DNA of 64,000 nucleotides. It comes from Phycisphaerales bacterium. GTDB taxonomy: Bacteria; Planctomycetota; Phycisphaerae; Sedimentisphaerales; UBA12454. Below, one piece after another: positions 7,565 to 17,788 of the stretch. Position numbers and translations under genes: made by a program. The notes beneath the pieces are model-generated. The model was given only the letters and a program-made list of their open reading frames with translations, did no database searches and was not told the DNA's origin. The stretch lies in the NCBI GenBank assembly GCA_003142595.1, contig PLMU01000004.1, positions 1 to 64,000 on the forward strand. Reading direction: 5' to 3'. Every line of letters starts with the position of its first letter. Positions within the stretch are counted from its first letter, which is position 1.

Positions 7565-10186
7565 ATGACGCAAGAGCAGGACAAATTAACGCCGGCGATG
7601 AAGCAATATGACAGCTTCAAGAAAAAATACCCTGACTGCATTATGTTTTTCAGGATGGGGGACTTTTACGAGACCTTTTATAAAGACGCACAAATCTGCT
7701 CGCAGGTTTGCGGGCTTACATTAACCAGCAGAAACAAAGGCGATAATCCTGTGCCGCTTGCCGGCATGCCTTTTCACGCGGTTGACGGTTATCTTAAGAA
7801 AATGATAAAGGCGGGCTATAAAGTCGCAATCTGCGAACAAATCGAAAATCCGAAACTTGCACAGGGCGTTGTCAAACGAGATGTAATCCGGATTATCACG
7901 CCCGGCACGCTGACGGACGATATGCTGCTGGAAGCAAAGCAGGATAATTTTCTTTGCGCGGTGAGTCTCAATTCAAAAAGCGCAGCGATAAGCTGGGTCG
8001 ATATTTCGACAGGTCATTTTTTCGCCCGCATTGTTCCCGAGAGCGCAGTAGTCGATGAAATTTTGCGGATTTCGCCGGCGGAATGTATTTTGCCTGATGC
8101 TCGCGGCGAACTTTTCAGCGAGGAGATAAAAAAACTCGCATCGCAGATTCAACAGTCGGGCGGGACAGCGGTAACATACAGGCCGGTGTGGTATTTTGAG
8201 CCTTACGATGCTTATAAGAGGCTGCTTACGCATTTCGGCACGAAGACGCTCGAAGGGTTCGGCATAAAAGACGACAGCAGCGTAATCAGTCCGGCGGGGG
8301 CAGTGATTGAATATCTGAAGGAAACGCAGAAGACGGCGCTGGGGCATATATCGAATATAAAACTTATCGAGCAGAAAAAATTTCTGCAAATTGACCAGAC
8401 GACGCTGCGAAGTCTTGAGGTGCTTTCTACTATTCGCGGGCAAAGCAGCAGAGGTTCGCTGATTGAAAGTATCGATATGACGTTGACCGGAATGGGCGGC
8501 AGGATGTTTCGCCGATGGGTTTGTATGCCATTGTGCGATGCCGGGGCAATCGAATTGAGACAGGACGCAGTCGAGGAATTTCTCGAGAAAAAAAATGTGC
8601 TCGAACAGATGCGCGAAATTTTGAAAAATTTTGCCGATCTTGAAAGAATCGTTGCAAGAATCAGCACATTAAGAGCCGGGCCAAGAGACCTTATTGCTCT
8701 TGCGCAGAGTCTTCAAAAAGCCGGGCCGCTCAAAAAACTGCTTTTGGATTTAAAAGCAGACCTGCCGGTCGGCCTTGCGAAAGATTGCGATACGATGAAT
8801 GAACTTGCAGAACTGCTGGGTTTGGCAATTGAGCCTGAATGTCCGAATCATCTTCGTGACGGCGGAGTTATAAAGGCAGGTTTCAATCCTGAACTTGACG
8901 AACTTCGCAATATTTCGAAAGATGTCAGGACGTGGCTTGCGCAGTATCAGCAAAAAGAGATTGAGCGCACCGGCATAACGAATCTGAAGGTCGGATTTAA
9001 TAATGTTTTCGGATATTATATCGAGATAACTAATTCTTACGCCGACAAAGCGCCTGCCGATTATGTCCGCAAGCAGACGATAAAAAATGCCGAGCGGTAT
9101 ATAACGGACGAATTGAAAAAGTATGAGGAGAAAATTCTTACCGCAGGCGAAAAGAGTCTTGAGCTTGAGCAGCAGCTTTTCGAGCAGCTTCGCAGAAACT
9201 GCGCAGATTTTACTCACAGGATAATGGCCCTTGCGGAAGTTGTTGCCACGTGCGATTGTTTGACGGCATTTGCACAGCTTGCATTTGCGAGAAATTATAC
9301 AAGGCCGAAAATTACAAACGGAACGGAACTGGTAATCCGCGACGGCAAACATCCTGTCCTTGCGGAAATGTTAGGTGCTGAATTTGTGCCCAACGATATC
9401 GAACTTGGCAATGATAGCGGTGATGTTGTGATTATCACAGGCCCCAATATGAGCGGTAAAAGCACATATATCCGGCAAACAGCACTTTTGGTACTTTTGG
9501 CTCAGACGGGAAGTTTTATTCCGGCAAAGCAGGCGACGATAGGATTAGTTGATAAAATTTTTACACGAGTCGGCGCTTCCGATGAAATTATCAGAGGCCA
9601 ATCGACATTTATGGTTGAGATGACCGAGACGGCCAACATCGTCAACAACGCGACAGAAAAATCGCTGGTGATTCTCGACGAAGTCGGCAGGGGGACAAGC
9701 ACTTATGACGGGCTGTCTCTTGCATGGGCGATAACCGAACATATCGCAAATAAAATAAAATGCAGAACACTCTTCGCGACGCATTATCACGAGTTGACAG
9801 CTCTTGCGGAACTTTTAGTCAATGTGAAGAATTGCAACGTCGCGGTTCGCGAATGGATGGACGAGGTGGTGTTTCTGCACAAGATTCTGCCCGGCGGGAC
9901 GGACAAAAGTTACGGCATTCATGTCGCGAAACTTGCCGGTATTCCTAAAACGATTCTCGAACGCAGCAAAGAAATCCTTGCCGAGCTTGAAAATACGTTT
10001 CAAAAGGAAGCAGCCGGCGATAAGCTGACAAAACAGAGGACAAAAGAGCCTGATGCGGCTGTGCTTTTCGACCAGAAGGAAAAAGACGTGCTCGAAAAGC
10101 TCAAAAGTCTTGATGTCAATAATCTTACGCCAATCCAGGCGATAAATCTGCTTAACGAAATAAAAGACTTTTTAAAGAAACAATAG
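7565..10186 (+). CDS. mutS: DNA mismatch repair protein MutS
   Basis: 873 residues, full length. Domain I carries the mismatch-reading motif FFRMGDFYE (the Phe and Glu of the F-x-E finger). Further on are the connector, the lever and clamp regions and the ATPase. Walker A is GPNMSGKST (626-634), Walker B is in VILDEVGRGTSTYDG and a signature-like region follows. It recognises base mismatches and small loops and recruits MutL. The gap to the preceding GTPase gene is 8 bases. A hairpin with a T-run lies 27 bases after the stop. Confidence 0.98.
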   Translation: MTQEQDKLTPAMKQYDSFKKKYPDCIMFFRMGDFYETFYKDAQICSQVCGLTLTSRNKGDNPVPLAGMPFHAVDGYLKKMIKAGYKVAICEQIENPKLAQGVVKRDVIRIITPGTLTDDMLLEAKQDNFLCAVSLNSKSAAISWVDISTGHFFARIVPESAVVDEILRISPAECILPDARGELFSEEIKKLASQIQQSGGTAVTYRPVWYFEPYDAYKRLLTHFGTKTLEGFGIKDDSSVISPAGAVIEYLKETQKTALGHISNIKLIEQKKFLQIDQTTLRSLEVLSTIRGQSSRGSLIESIDMTLTGMGGRMFRRWVCMPLCDAGAIELRQDAVEEFLEKKNVLEQMREILKNFADLERIVARISTLRAGPRDLIALAQSLQKAGPLKKLLLDLKADLPVGLAKDCDTMNELAELLGLAIEPECPNHLRDGGVIKAGFNPELDELRNISKDVRTWLAQYQQKEIERTGITNLKVGFNNVFGYYIEITNSYADKAPADYVRKQTIKNAERYITDELKKYEEKILTAGEKSLELEQQLFEQLRRNCADFTHRIMALAEVVATCDCLTAFAQLAFARNYTRPKITNGTELVIRDGKHPVLAEMLGAEFVPNDIELGNDSGDVVIITGPNMSGKSTYIRQTALLVLLAQTGSFIPAKQATIGLVDKIFTRVGASDEIIRGQSTFMVEMTETANIVNNATEKSLVILDEVGRGTSTYDGLSLAWAITEHIANKIKCRTLFATHYHELTALAELLVNVKNCNVAVREWMDEVVFLHKILPGGTDKSYGIHVAKLAGIPKTILERSKEILAELENTFQKEAAGDKLTKQRTKEPDAAVLFDQKEKDVLEKLKSLDVNNLTPIQAINLLNEIKDFLKKQ

Positions 10187-10213
10187 ATTAATTTGAATTG
10201 AATATTTTTCATT

Positions 10214-10241
10214 GCCATATTACAATAATGGCGGTTTTTTT
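10214..10241 (+). terminator. Terminator-like hairpin after mutS
   Basis: GCCAT and ATGGC pair around an AT-rich centre and are followed by GG and a run of Ts. The stem is short (5 bp plus weak pairs). Confidence 0.5.
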
Positions 10242-10257
10242 AGAATGAGGTGGAAAA

Positions 10258-10992
10258 ATGTATTGTCAGAAATGCGGTTCTGAAAATCTTGAAAACGCTG
10301 CGATGTGCCAAAGCTGCGGCGGAGTGTTTGTTTACAGTAAACCGACGCGGACAAGCGGTATGGCGATTACTTCGATGATATTGAGCATAAGCAGCTTTCC
10401 GCTGCTGGGAGTGTTCGGCATCGTATGGATAATCGGTCTTGTATTCGGAATAATCGCGCTCAATCGCATTAATAAATCCGGCGGCCAACTCAGGGGCAAA
10501 AGCTTTGCTATTACAGGCATCGCAGTCTCGGCGTCGGGCCTTGCGGTTTTGCTGACATTCATAGGCATTCTGCTGCTCTTTAATTCCGCAAAGACAATTT
10601 CACTTAGCAAAAAACTTAAAATGCATACCGCAGCCGCTACGCCGGCAGAAATCGGCCAGAAACCATCTGTTAAGGGATGGGTTTGTATTCAGAATGACAA
10701 AACCAATCCTGCCGATAGCTGTATCGAAGCGTTGTTTACGCCGGGCCAGTTTGAGGCTAATGATTTGGCGATTACAATGAGTATGACGTGCGGCCCGGAA
10801 GGCCAAAAGCCTGTAGAGGCAAGCTGGCAGTTTGCCGGTAAAAAAGGTAAGGCCGATATTTATAACTTTACGATAAAGGTTCCAATCGGCCAAAGCACTC
10901 TAAGCACAAACAGTACAATCATATATGATGGTAAAGAGCAGAAGGTTTTCGAAGATAAGCAGATAAAAATTTATATCAAGCCGGAAAAATGA
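10258..10992 (+). CDS. Zinc-ribbon membrane protein (DUF4190-type)
   Basis: 244 residues; ribosome site GAGGTGG just upstream. The N-terminus is a zinc ribbon with two CxxC pairs (YCQKCGS and MCQSCGG). Two membrane segments follow (about 35-65 and 82-108) with the DUF4190 pattern SGMAITSMILSI...GIIALNRI. The last 130 residues are outside the membrane and begin with two cysteine-containing stretches (WVCIQ, DSCIEALF); I do not recognise this domain. Family members are of unknown function. Transcribed alone, with a convergent neighbour. Confidence 0.8.
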   Translation: MYCQKCGSENLENAAMCQSCGGVFVYSKPTRTSGMAITSMILSISSFPLLGVFGIVWIIGLVFGIIALNRINKSGGQLRGKSFAITGIAVSASGLAVLLTFIGILLLFNSAKTISLSKKLKMHTAAATPAEIGQKPSVKGWVCIQNDKTNPADSCIEALFTPGQFEANDLAITMSMTCGPEGQKPVEASWQFAGKKGKADIYNFTIKVPIGQSTLSTNSTIIYDGKEQKVFEDKQIKIYIKPEK

Positions 10993-10995
10993 AAG

Positions 10996-11493
10996 TTACG
11001 TTTTGTCGGCCGATTGTTTTTTCAGCGACAGCACATACAGAAGAATAAATATCCCCATACAGATAATGCAAATCCATTCTATCTGGTTATGCGAGAGCAG
11101 TCCAAATAAGCAATTTTCCTGCGCAGGCCAGAAAGGCGTTACATCATAATGGTAAATTCCGTCAATCAGAACATGAAACCATATCCCCAGAATTCCTGAG
11201 ATAATCATTTTAATGGCGTTTGTCTGATAGGGTATTCTGATTATTTTCATAAGCCAGGCAAGAATAGGCAATCCAGAATAAGCAACCAGTCCCCAGATTG
11301 CACCTATAGCGGCGCCTATGAGGAAAGTATGGGCGAGCCTGTGTATTGGTCTACCCAGATTCATTAAATCAACCAGCAGGACTTCGACATCAATCACGAC
11401 GTTCGCGAGCACAAACACCGGCAGGTCTATCCATTTTCGGAAAATAAACCCGACAAGTCCGGCCGGTCCAAAATGATAAGGTGTCATTGGCAT
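10996..11493 (-). CDS. YdjM/DUF457-like inner membrane protein, putative metal-dependent hydrolase
   Basis: 165 residues, four predicted membrane helices. The start MTPYHFGPAGL, the IDVE motif and the HRLAHT stretch resemble the YdjM (LexA-binding, putative hydrolase) family, in which His and Asp residues near the membrane are conserved. Function is not established. It ends 3 bases from the convergent gene's stop and is separated from divergent ftsW by about 115 bases. Confidence 0.6.
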   Translation of the reverse strand: MPMTPYHFGPAGLVGFIFRKWIDLPVFVLANVVIDVEVLLVDLMNLGRPIHRLAHTFLIGAAIGAIWGLVAYSGLPILAWLMKIIRIPYQTNAIKMIISGILGIWFHVLIDGIYHYDVTPFWPAQENCLFGLLSHNQIEWICIICMGIFILLYVLSLKKQSADKT

Positions 11494-11608
11494 TTGACCT
11501 ATTGTATATGATATGTGATATTTAGTCCAGATTTATCGGGATTGGACGCTAATGACTTTCGACTTTTCTGATTGATTATTTGTTTCATTTTGCGGATAAT
11601 CTTTTGTC

Positions 11609-12769
11609 GTGAAGATAATACCTGATAATCGGACGATTGCTAATATGGTGGTATGCCTGACGGTTACGCTGATGGCCATTGGGTCGGTCTTCGTCTTCAG
11701 CGCAAGCGCCAGAATCGACATGGAATACGACCTTACCAAATTTTATGCATATCCTGAATTTCGACAGGGGTTGTTTTTCTTCCTGGCAGTTTTTTTTGTA
11801 TTCGGGTTCAGCCTGATGGATTATAGAAAACTGGCCTTCTCCGGCAATACTCTCGGAAGCTGGCTTAAAAACCCTACAGTTTATCTTGTCGTGGTCAGCG
11901 TTATATTACTTGTATTGGTGCTTATTCCCGGTATAGGAGTGGAAATAAACAATGCCCGGCGGTGGCTGAGAATTCCACTTGGGCCTGCGTCAATCAGCTT
12001 TCAGCCGTCTGAACTGGCGAAATGGTCGATGATTTTGTTTATTCCTGCCGTTTCAGTTATGCTCGGCGAAAAATTAAAACTCTTTTTCAAAGGTTTTGTG
12101 CCGCTGTGTATGCTTATCGGCGTTGTAACTGCACTTATTTTAAAAGAGGATTTCGGCACCGCTTTGTTTGTTGCCTTTACAGGTTTTGTGCTTTTGTTCG
12201 TGGCGGGCGGCAAATGGTGGCATTTTCTTACGCCAATACCGATTCTGATTATTGGCTTTGCATTAGCGATATATACTTCTCCTGTAAGGATGGAAAGGAT
12301 AAAAACGTTTCTGGAGCCGGGCGACTCGACTTCGCAGACTTCCGGCTATCAAATCAGACAGTCTCTTATCGCCGTTTCGACCGGCGGCATTACGGGCAAA
12401 GGTCTGGGCAGAGGCATCAGCAAGTATGGCCATTTGCCGGAGGATACAACCGATTTTATTTTTTCGATAATTGCCGAGGAGCTTGGTTTTGTCGGCGCCG
12501 CGGCTATCGTGCTGCTTTTTATGCTTTATATAGTCCTTGGAATAATTATCATTTATAGATGTCCGGATGATTTTGGGAAATTGATAGCGTTTGGAATTGT
12601 TCTTGCGATTGCCCTGCAGGCAGCGGTAAATCTGGGTGTAGTAACCCGTCTTTTACCGACAAAGGGAATCGCACTTCCTTTCTTAAGTGCCGGCGGAACA
12701 CATTTACTCCTCACCGCCTCTGTTGCCGGAATACTTGCTTCCGTAGCACGAAGGAGTCAGGTGAAATGA
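11609..12769 (+). CDS. ftsW: FtsW/RodA/SpoVE-family peptidoglycan glycosyltransferase
   Basis: 386 residues, ten or so membrane helices, SEDS family. Diagnostic parts are QPSELAKW, the segment GYQIRQSLIAVSTGGITGKGLGRG, DFIFSIIAEELGF and the C-terminal PFLSAGGTHLL. SEDS proteins polymerise lipid II into glycan strands. The 4-base ATGA overlap with murG points to the divisome member FtsW instead of RodA. The start given is a GTG; an in-frame ATG lies at 11645, and neither has a clear ribosome site. Confidence 0.92.
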   Translation: MKIIPDNRTIANMVVCLTVTLMAIGSVFVFSASARIDMEYDLTKFYAYPEFRQGLFFFLAVFFVFGFSLMDYRKLAFSGNTLGSWLKNPTVYLVVVSVILLVLVLIPGIGVEINNARRWLRIPLGPASISFQPSELAKWSMILFIPAVSVMLGEKLKLFFKGFVPLCMLIGVVTALILKEDFGTALFVAFTGFVLLFVAGGKWWHFLTPIPILIIGFALAIYTSPVRMERIKTFLEPGDSTSQTSGYQIRQSLIAVSTGGITGKGLGRGISKYGHLPEDTTDFIFSIIAEELGFVGAAAIVLLFMLYIVLGIIIIYRCPDDFGKLIAFGIVLAIALQAAVNLGVVTRLLPTKGIALPFLSAGGTHLLLTASVAGILASVARRSQVK

Positions 12770-13872
12770 AACATTTTTATTTTGCCGGCGGCGGTACCGG
12801 AGGCCATATTTATCCAGCAGTTACGGTGGCTGAGGAGCTTTTGAAGAAAGAGCCGTCCTGCAAAATAACATTTTTTTGCAGCAGCCGGCCTATAGACGCC
12901 AGGATTCTTGAAGGGACGGGCTTTGATTTTATTCCTCTGCCTGCGAGGGGATTTTCAATGAATCCATTTCAGTTTCTTCTGTTTTTAAGGTCTATTTTTG
13001 CGGCAAAAAAAATAGTTAAACAGAAGATTCTTGGCGACAAGCCGCAAAATGCGGTCCTGTTCAGTATGGGAGGGTTTGTTTCCGCCGGCGCTGTTTTGGC
13101 GGCCAAAAGTTTAAATATTCCGGTTGCGATGCTTAATATAGACGCCGTGCCGGGCAAAGCGAATTCTTTTCTTGCCCGTTACGCAAAAGATATCTTTGTT
13201 CAGTTTGAAAAAACCAGCAATTATTTCGGCCTGAACAACAAAAAGGTGACGGTAACAGGCTGTCCATTGCGCGAGGCCTTTTTTAATCCTGATAAAGATA
13301 AGATTATCGAGCAGTTCAGTTTAAGTCCGAAAAAGAATATTCTTCTTATTACCGGCGCATCGGGCGGAGCGGCGAATATAAACAATGTAATAGGATTCCT
13401 ACTGGACCGGCTTGAAGCTTTTGCGTCAGTCTGGCAGATTGTTCATTTGGCCGGTATCGCTCATTATGATACTGTCCGGACGCTTTATAAGAAGACAGAG
13501 ATAACATACAAAGTTCTGGATTATTACGATGATATGCCGAATCTCCTTGCCGCGGCGGACCTTGTTATCGGCAGGGCGGGAGCGATGAGTATTGCCGAGT
13601 TTGCCGCCTCAGGAACCCCTGCGATATGTCTGCCTTATCCTTATCATCATGACCAGCATCAAAAGCTCAATGCCCAGCTTCTTACCGAGGCAGGCGGCGG
13701 AGTTATTGTTGAAGATTTATGCGATACGGAAAAGACCGCAAAGCTTTTATGGCCGGTTCTTTGCGAGCTAATCAGTTCGGACGAGAAACGCTTACTGATG
13801 AGGCAGAATTGTGCCGGGCTGGCGCATCCTGATGCAGCGGCTAAAATCGCGCAGATTCTGTTAAATTATTAA
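12766..13872 (+). CDS. murG: MurG, lipid II-forming N-acetylglucosaminyltransferase
   Basis: 368 residues, GT28 family. The N-terminal glycine loop AGGGTGGHIYPA and the acceptor-side MGGFVSAGAVLAA are present, followed by the UDP-GlcNAc-binding half with TGASGGA and GRAGAMSIAEFAASGTPAICLPYP. It adds GlcNAc to lipid I on the inner membrane face. Its start overlaps the ftsW stop (ATGA), so the two are translationally coupled. The rest of the division/cell wall cluster (murC, ftsQ, ftsZ) is not here. Confidence 0.96.
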   Translation: MKHFYFAGGGTGGHIYPAVTVAEELLKKEPSCKITFFCSSRPIDARILEGTGFDFIPLPARGFSMNPFQFLLFLRSIFAAKKIVKQKILGDKPQNAVLFSMGGFVSAGAVLAAKSLNIPVAMLNIDAVPGKANSFLARYAKDIFVQFEKTSNYFGLNNKKVTVTGCPLREAFFNPDKDKIIEQFSLSPKKNILLITGASGGAANINNVIGFLLDRLEAFASVWQIVHLAGIAHYDTVRTLYKKTEITYKVLDYYDDMPNLLAAADLVIGRAGAMSIAEFAASGTPAICLPYPYHHDQHQKLNAQLLTEAGGGVIVEDLCDTEKTAKLLWPVLCELISSDEKRLLMRQNCAGLAHPDAAAKIAQILLNY

Positions 13873-13928
13873 TTATTTTCTTTTTATTTGCATTACTTGA
13901 CGCTGAACATAAAATACTACTAAAGCGT

Positions 13929-16229
13929 ATGTCCAAAAAAGGACGAATTAAGATTATGAGCCTTGATTACCCCAAAAAACTGAATACAAGAGATATAATT
14001 TTATCGATATTCATAGTTATATGTCTTAATCCTTTTCTCTGCCCGGCCTTTGGCGATACCAAAGAAGATTCGGGCGGCCAGTTGAAAATTAATCGCTGGA
14101 CACTTTTCAATTCAACTGATGAGCAAATACGGATAGATACCGCAACTGAGCTGTTGAAAAACTCTGATGACCAGTCAAGAAAAATCCTTATAGAGGCTCT
14201 GGCCTCGTCCGATAATTCTGCAGCGCAAAGCTCTGTCTGCAAGGCAATAGCCAACTTTAGAAACCAGTCTCAGCTTATTCCTAATAGAAGTGATTTTATC
14301 GGACCTCTGATGAATATCATCAAGGGGCAAAACGCTGACGCTGCAAAACTTGCCGCACAAGGGTCTTTGGTTTTTAGTTTCAGAGAGGTCAAGAACCATT
14401 TAGATGAAATAATAAAAAATCGTGCTCTGCCGGCAGCGGCCAAAAAGAATGTGATTTACGCCCTTCAGATTCGTCCTGACAGAGAGGTTGTTCTGATGCT
14501 TATAGATTTACTGGACAACGATGACAAGGCAGTTGCATCTGCAGCGGCCGATGCTCTGCAGGAATGGATGCCGATAGGAAAAGATATTCAGCAGTGGCAG
14601 AAGATTCGCAGGGACATCGAAAGAGGCCGGCTGGATATTGTTCGCGAAAAGCTGCTTACGCAGCAGGACAAGATACGCCAGCTCAATGATGATGTTGCAA
14701 AATGGCAAAAAAGGTATCTCGCATCGCTGGATAATATCTATCAAGCAACGACGGATGATAATGCCAGGGCAAAATTTGTCGCTGAAAATCTTCTTTTCGA
14801 GCACAGTTCTGTCAGGCTTTGGGCAATCGAAAAAATTAATATGTGGCAAAAAAGCGGCAAACCTTTGCCTATTGATACACTGCAAAAACCTCTTATTCTG
14901 CTCATTTCTGCCCCCGACCCGGCCATAAGGCTTGCCACAGTGAAATTGCTTGGATTGCTGACCAATGTCAATTCCGCCAACGCATTGCTTGAGCAGCTTA
15001 AGGTGGAAACAGATACGAATGTTAAAACCGAGATTCTTATTGCGCTTGGGCATGTATGTAATTTTGCTCTTTCGCCCGGGGCCGAAGTCAAAATAAGCCC
15101 GCAGGTCAGGATTGAAACTTTGAATATCGCTTCCGATTTCTTCAAGGACGCCAATAGCGTGATAGCTGCCGAGGTTATACGGAATTTGCTTATGCAGGGT
15201 GGTCTTGAGAAGGCTGCGGTTAAACCTTATTTTGAGCTTATCGCCGCCAATTACCGCAAATCAAAGGACGAACAAATCAGGGCTCGACTTCTGGAAGAAA
15301 TGGCTCGATTGTGTGGCAACGACAGCTTTTACAAAGCTATTGCCGGCGAAGTCTTCAAGGATATTTTCATTGCCGCAATAGATAATAAAAACGAGCAGAT
15401 TGCCTCACCTGCCGTTACAGGCCTTATCAGAATTGACCAGGCTGGTGTGTTTGAAATGCTTAAACAAAAGGGCTTTGCCAGTCATTCGAGCGCCAAAATA
15501 CGCGCCGAACTAATTACTGCAGCCGGTCAAATCGGCACCCAGCAGGACCTTGACTGGCTCGGCGCTCTAACTATTAGCGCAGGTACGGATGAAGAACGAC
15601 AGCATGCTGCCGATTCAATGATGAATATCTTCCAGTATTGCAAAACTGAGGTTTTGATTTCATGGGCACAGCAGTTATCCGGCCGGGCCAAATCGAAGAA
15701 GGATGAGTTTCTTCTTACAAGAGCCAGGATAATGTTCGAAGCAGCGGAGAAAAAAGCCGAAGCCGAAAAGGATACCGCTACGCTTTTGTCTCTGCGGCGT
15801 ATGCTTGCCGACCAATATGCCGCCACTTCTCTTTATGGATTGGCCGCTAAATATTATGGAATGCTTCTGCTTGCCGCTACGGACCCGAATGAAAAGGAGC
15901 AGTTGACCGCCAAACTGCTCGATGTGGATTTGCGTTCAGGTCAGATAGAGTCCGCCAAACAGCTTTTGGCCAATGTCCTGCTTTCTTCTGATATTCTTCC
16001 GGATACGGCAGAGGCGAAAATTCTCAATAATTATTTTTCGCAAAGTCAGGATGCGCAGATGGCAAAGCAGATGTTTCTTTCTTTTGCCGCGATTAATATT
16101 GCCCCCGATAATCCGCGTCCGCAGTGGTCCGGCCAGCTCGAAAACTGGCAAAAACTTCTGGCAGTTGCTTCTGCCGCTGTCGCAGAGTCAAATATACCGG
16201 CAGATCATAACTCAAAAACGACAAAATAA
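13929..16229 (+). CDS. Exported HEAT-repeat protein
   Basis: 766 residues. A hydrophobic segment near residues 24-44 ends at CPAFGD, consistent with a signal peptide; an alternative ATG at 13956 would make the N-region shorter and more typical. The mature protein is nearly all alpha-helical, with repeated HEAT/armadillo-like units such as VLMLIDLLDNDDKAVASAAADAL and PAIRLATVKLLGLLTN, and more TPR-like helices in the last 150 residues. A likely periplasmic scaffold of unknown partner. It follows murG by 56 bases and may share its transcript. Confidence 0.75.
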   Translation: MSKKGRIKIMSLDYPKKLNTRDIILSIFIVICLNPFLCPAFGDTKEDSGGQLKINRWTLFNSTDEQIRIDTATELLKNSDDQSRKILIEALASSDNSAAQSSVCKAIANFRNQSQLIPNRSDFIGPLMNIIKGQNADAAKLAAQGSLVFSFREVKNHLDEIIKNRALPAAAKKNVIYALQIRPDREVVLMLIDLLDNDDKAVASAAADALQEWMPIGKDIQQWQKIRRDIERGRLDIVREKLLTQQDKIRQLNDDVAKWQKRYLASLDNIYQATTDDNARAKFVAENLLFEHSSVRLWAIEKINMWQKSGKPLPIDTLQKPLILLISAPDPAIRLATVKLLGLLTNVNSANALLEQLKVETDTNVKTEILIALGHVCNFALSPGAEVKISPQVRIETLNIASDFFKDANSVIAAEVIRNLLMQGGLEKAAVKPYFELIAANYRKSKDEQIRARLLEEMARLCGNDSFYKAIAGEVFKDIFIAAIDNKNEQIASPAVTGLIRIDQAGVFEMLKQKGFASHSSAKIRAELITAAGQIGTQQDLDWLGALTISAGTDEERQHAADSMMNIFQYCKTEVLISWAQQLSGRAKSKKDEFLLTRARIMFEAAEKKAEAEKDTATLLSLRRMLADQYAATSLYGLAAKYYGMLLLAATDPNEKEQLTAKLLDVDLRSGQIESAKQLLANVLLSSDILPDTAEAKILNNYFSQSQDAQMAKQMFLSFAAINIAPDNPRPQWSGQLENWQKLLAVASAAVAESNIPADHNSKTTK

Positions 16230-16299
16230 TTTTGCTGCCGTTTCGCAGTCGATAATATCCTTGAATTACTTCGTCATATCTGTAAAAATCTTCTAACTA

Positions 16300-16953
16300 A
16301 TGGTTCTGAATTTAACAAAATATAAGCATATTATCTGGGACTGGAACGGGACTTTGCTTGACGATGCCTGGCTTTGCGTCCAAATCCTTAACCGGATGCT
16401 GTCTGACCGCCAAATGAAAACTACGACACTGGCGCAGTATCAGATAGATTTTGATTTCCCTGTAATCAGCTATTATGTAAAGCTCGGTTTCGATTTTAAA
16501 AAAGAGTCCTTCGACGATATTGCTCGTGAGTATATCAGTGCTTATAAATCCGGGCAGGTAAAATGCCGCCTGCGAGATGGGGTTGTCGATATTATTAAAG
16601 CTTTAAGGGATAAAGGTTTTTCGCAATCCGTTCTTTCCGCTTCCCAGAAATCTTCTTTAATCGAGGCGCTGGGGATGTTCGGTTTGAAGGATTTTTTTGA
16701 GAATATCGAGGGCCTTGACGACTATTACGCGCACAGCAAAATCGACATTGGCAGAAAACTTATGGAAAATCTTTCGGTTGGCGGCGAAGAAGTACTTCTG
16801 GTGGGAGATACGACACACGATTATGAAGTTGCCTGCCGGTTGGGTGCCGATTGCCTGCTTTTACCTGCCGGCCATCAATCCAAAGAAAGACTTATAGCCT
16901 GCGGTGCAAAGGTATGTGATAGTCTCAACGAGGCTTTTAAAGGTTTATTTTAG
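16300..16953 (+). CDS. HAD-superfamily phosphatase (phosphoglycolate phosphatase-like)
   Basis: 217 residues. Motif I is DWNGTLLDD (Asp nucleophile, with Asn in the +2 spacing position), motif II is in SVLSASQKS and motif III/IV is LLVGDTTHDYEVA. An alpha-helical cap lies between motifs I and II. This subgroup hydrolyses small phosphate esters; the substrate cannot be told from sequence. The stop overlaps the convergent MBL-fold gene by 4 bases. Confidence 0.85.
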   Translation: MVLNLTKYKHIIWDWNGTLLDDAWLCVQILNRMLSDRQMKTTTLAQYQIDFDFPVISYYVKLGFDFKKESFDDIAREYISAYKSGQVKCRLRDGVVDIIKALRDKGFSQSVLSASQKSSLIEALGMFGLKDFFENIEGLDDYYAHSKIDIGRKLMENLSVGGEEVLLVGDTTHDYEVACRLGADCLLLPAGHQSKERLIACGAKVCDSLNEAFKGLF

Positions 16954-17594
16954 TGCAGATAGGGGTTGTGTAATTTTTCCTTGCCGATTGTGGAAGTCGG
17001 CCCGTGCCCAGGCAAAACGGCGGTATCATCAGGCAGAATAAGAAGTTTTGTTTTAATATTATTAATGAGCTGCTCGGAACATTTTTCAACATCATAACCG
17101 GGGAAGTCTGTTCTTCCGACCGAACCTGCAAAAAGTGTATCACCCGTAAAGAGAATTTTTTCGTCGCTGTTATAGAGACAAATTCCTCCGGGGGTATGGC
17201 CGGGAGTGTGCAGAATTGCAAATTTCAAATCTGCGAATTCAACCTGACCTTCATTTTCAAAAATTATATCTGCCGGGAAACTATCTATCTTCCTGCCAAG
17301 ATATTTGGAAAAATTACTTACAGAATCGGCGAGCATAAATGAATCGGCTTTATGGATACAAATTTTGATATTGCTGAAGTTTTTTAGCAGCAGTGCTGCG
17401 CCAGCTATATGGTCGGCATGCCCGTGAGTGAGAATCAGTGCCAAGGGATTGAGATTTTTTTGCTTTAGAAAATCAATCAAAGGTTCAACGATTAAACCAG
17501 TATCGATTACGATACAATCTGTTGTTTTTTTATCTTTGCGAACTATATATGAGTTGTTCTCATATTCGCCTAAAACTATTCTGTCAATCTGCAT
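16950..17594 (-). CDS. Metallo-beta-lactamase-fold hydrolase (glyoxalase II-like)
   Basis: 214 residues, start with ribosome site GGAG 7 bases upstream. The metal-binding motif THGHADHIAGA is intact, followed by HTPGHTPGG, FTGDTLFAGSVGRTD and a C-terminal LPGHGPTSTI. This is the arrangement of YcbL/GloB-like hydrolases that cleave thioesters such as S-lactoylglutathione. The short form without the extra C-terminal glutathione domain fits a general thioesterase. Confidence 0.88.
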   Translation of the reverse strand: MQIDRIVLGEYENNSYIVRKDKKTTDCIVIDTGLIVEPLIDFLKQKNLNPLALILTHGHADHIAGAALLLKNFSNIKICIHKADSFMLADSVSNFSKYLGRKIDSFPADIIFENEGQVEFADLKFAILHTPGHTPGGICLYNSDEKILFTGDTLFAGSVGRTDFPGYDVEKCSEQLINNIKTKLLILPDDTAVLPGHGPTSTIGKEKLHNPYLH

Positions 17595-17788
17595 CTATTG
17601 CTCCATTTTAAAAAGAGAAATATATCAGGATAAAAGATTTTGTCAAATTTAATGAAAAATTTACGATTTATTTAACGCATTTTATCGGACCTGTAATATA
17701 ATTAACAGGTTAGTCCTATAACTTTCTTTAATTAACTGTATCCAGCTTCAGTGATGTTCATTTTTAGCCGAATAAATTTATGGAAGTT

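Noticed and set aside
8750-9352. 200-codon reverse-strand frame within mutS
   Set aside because: Shadow of mutS, which is intact and has all motifs; no ribosome site or family match.
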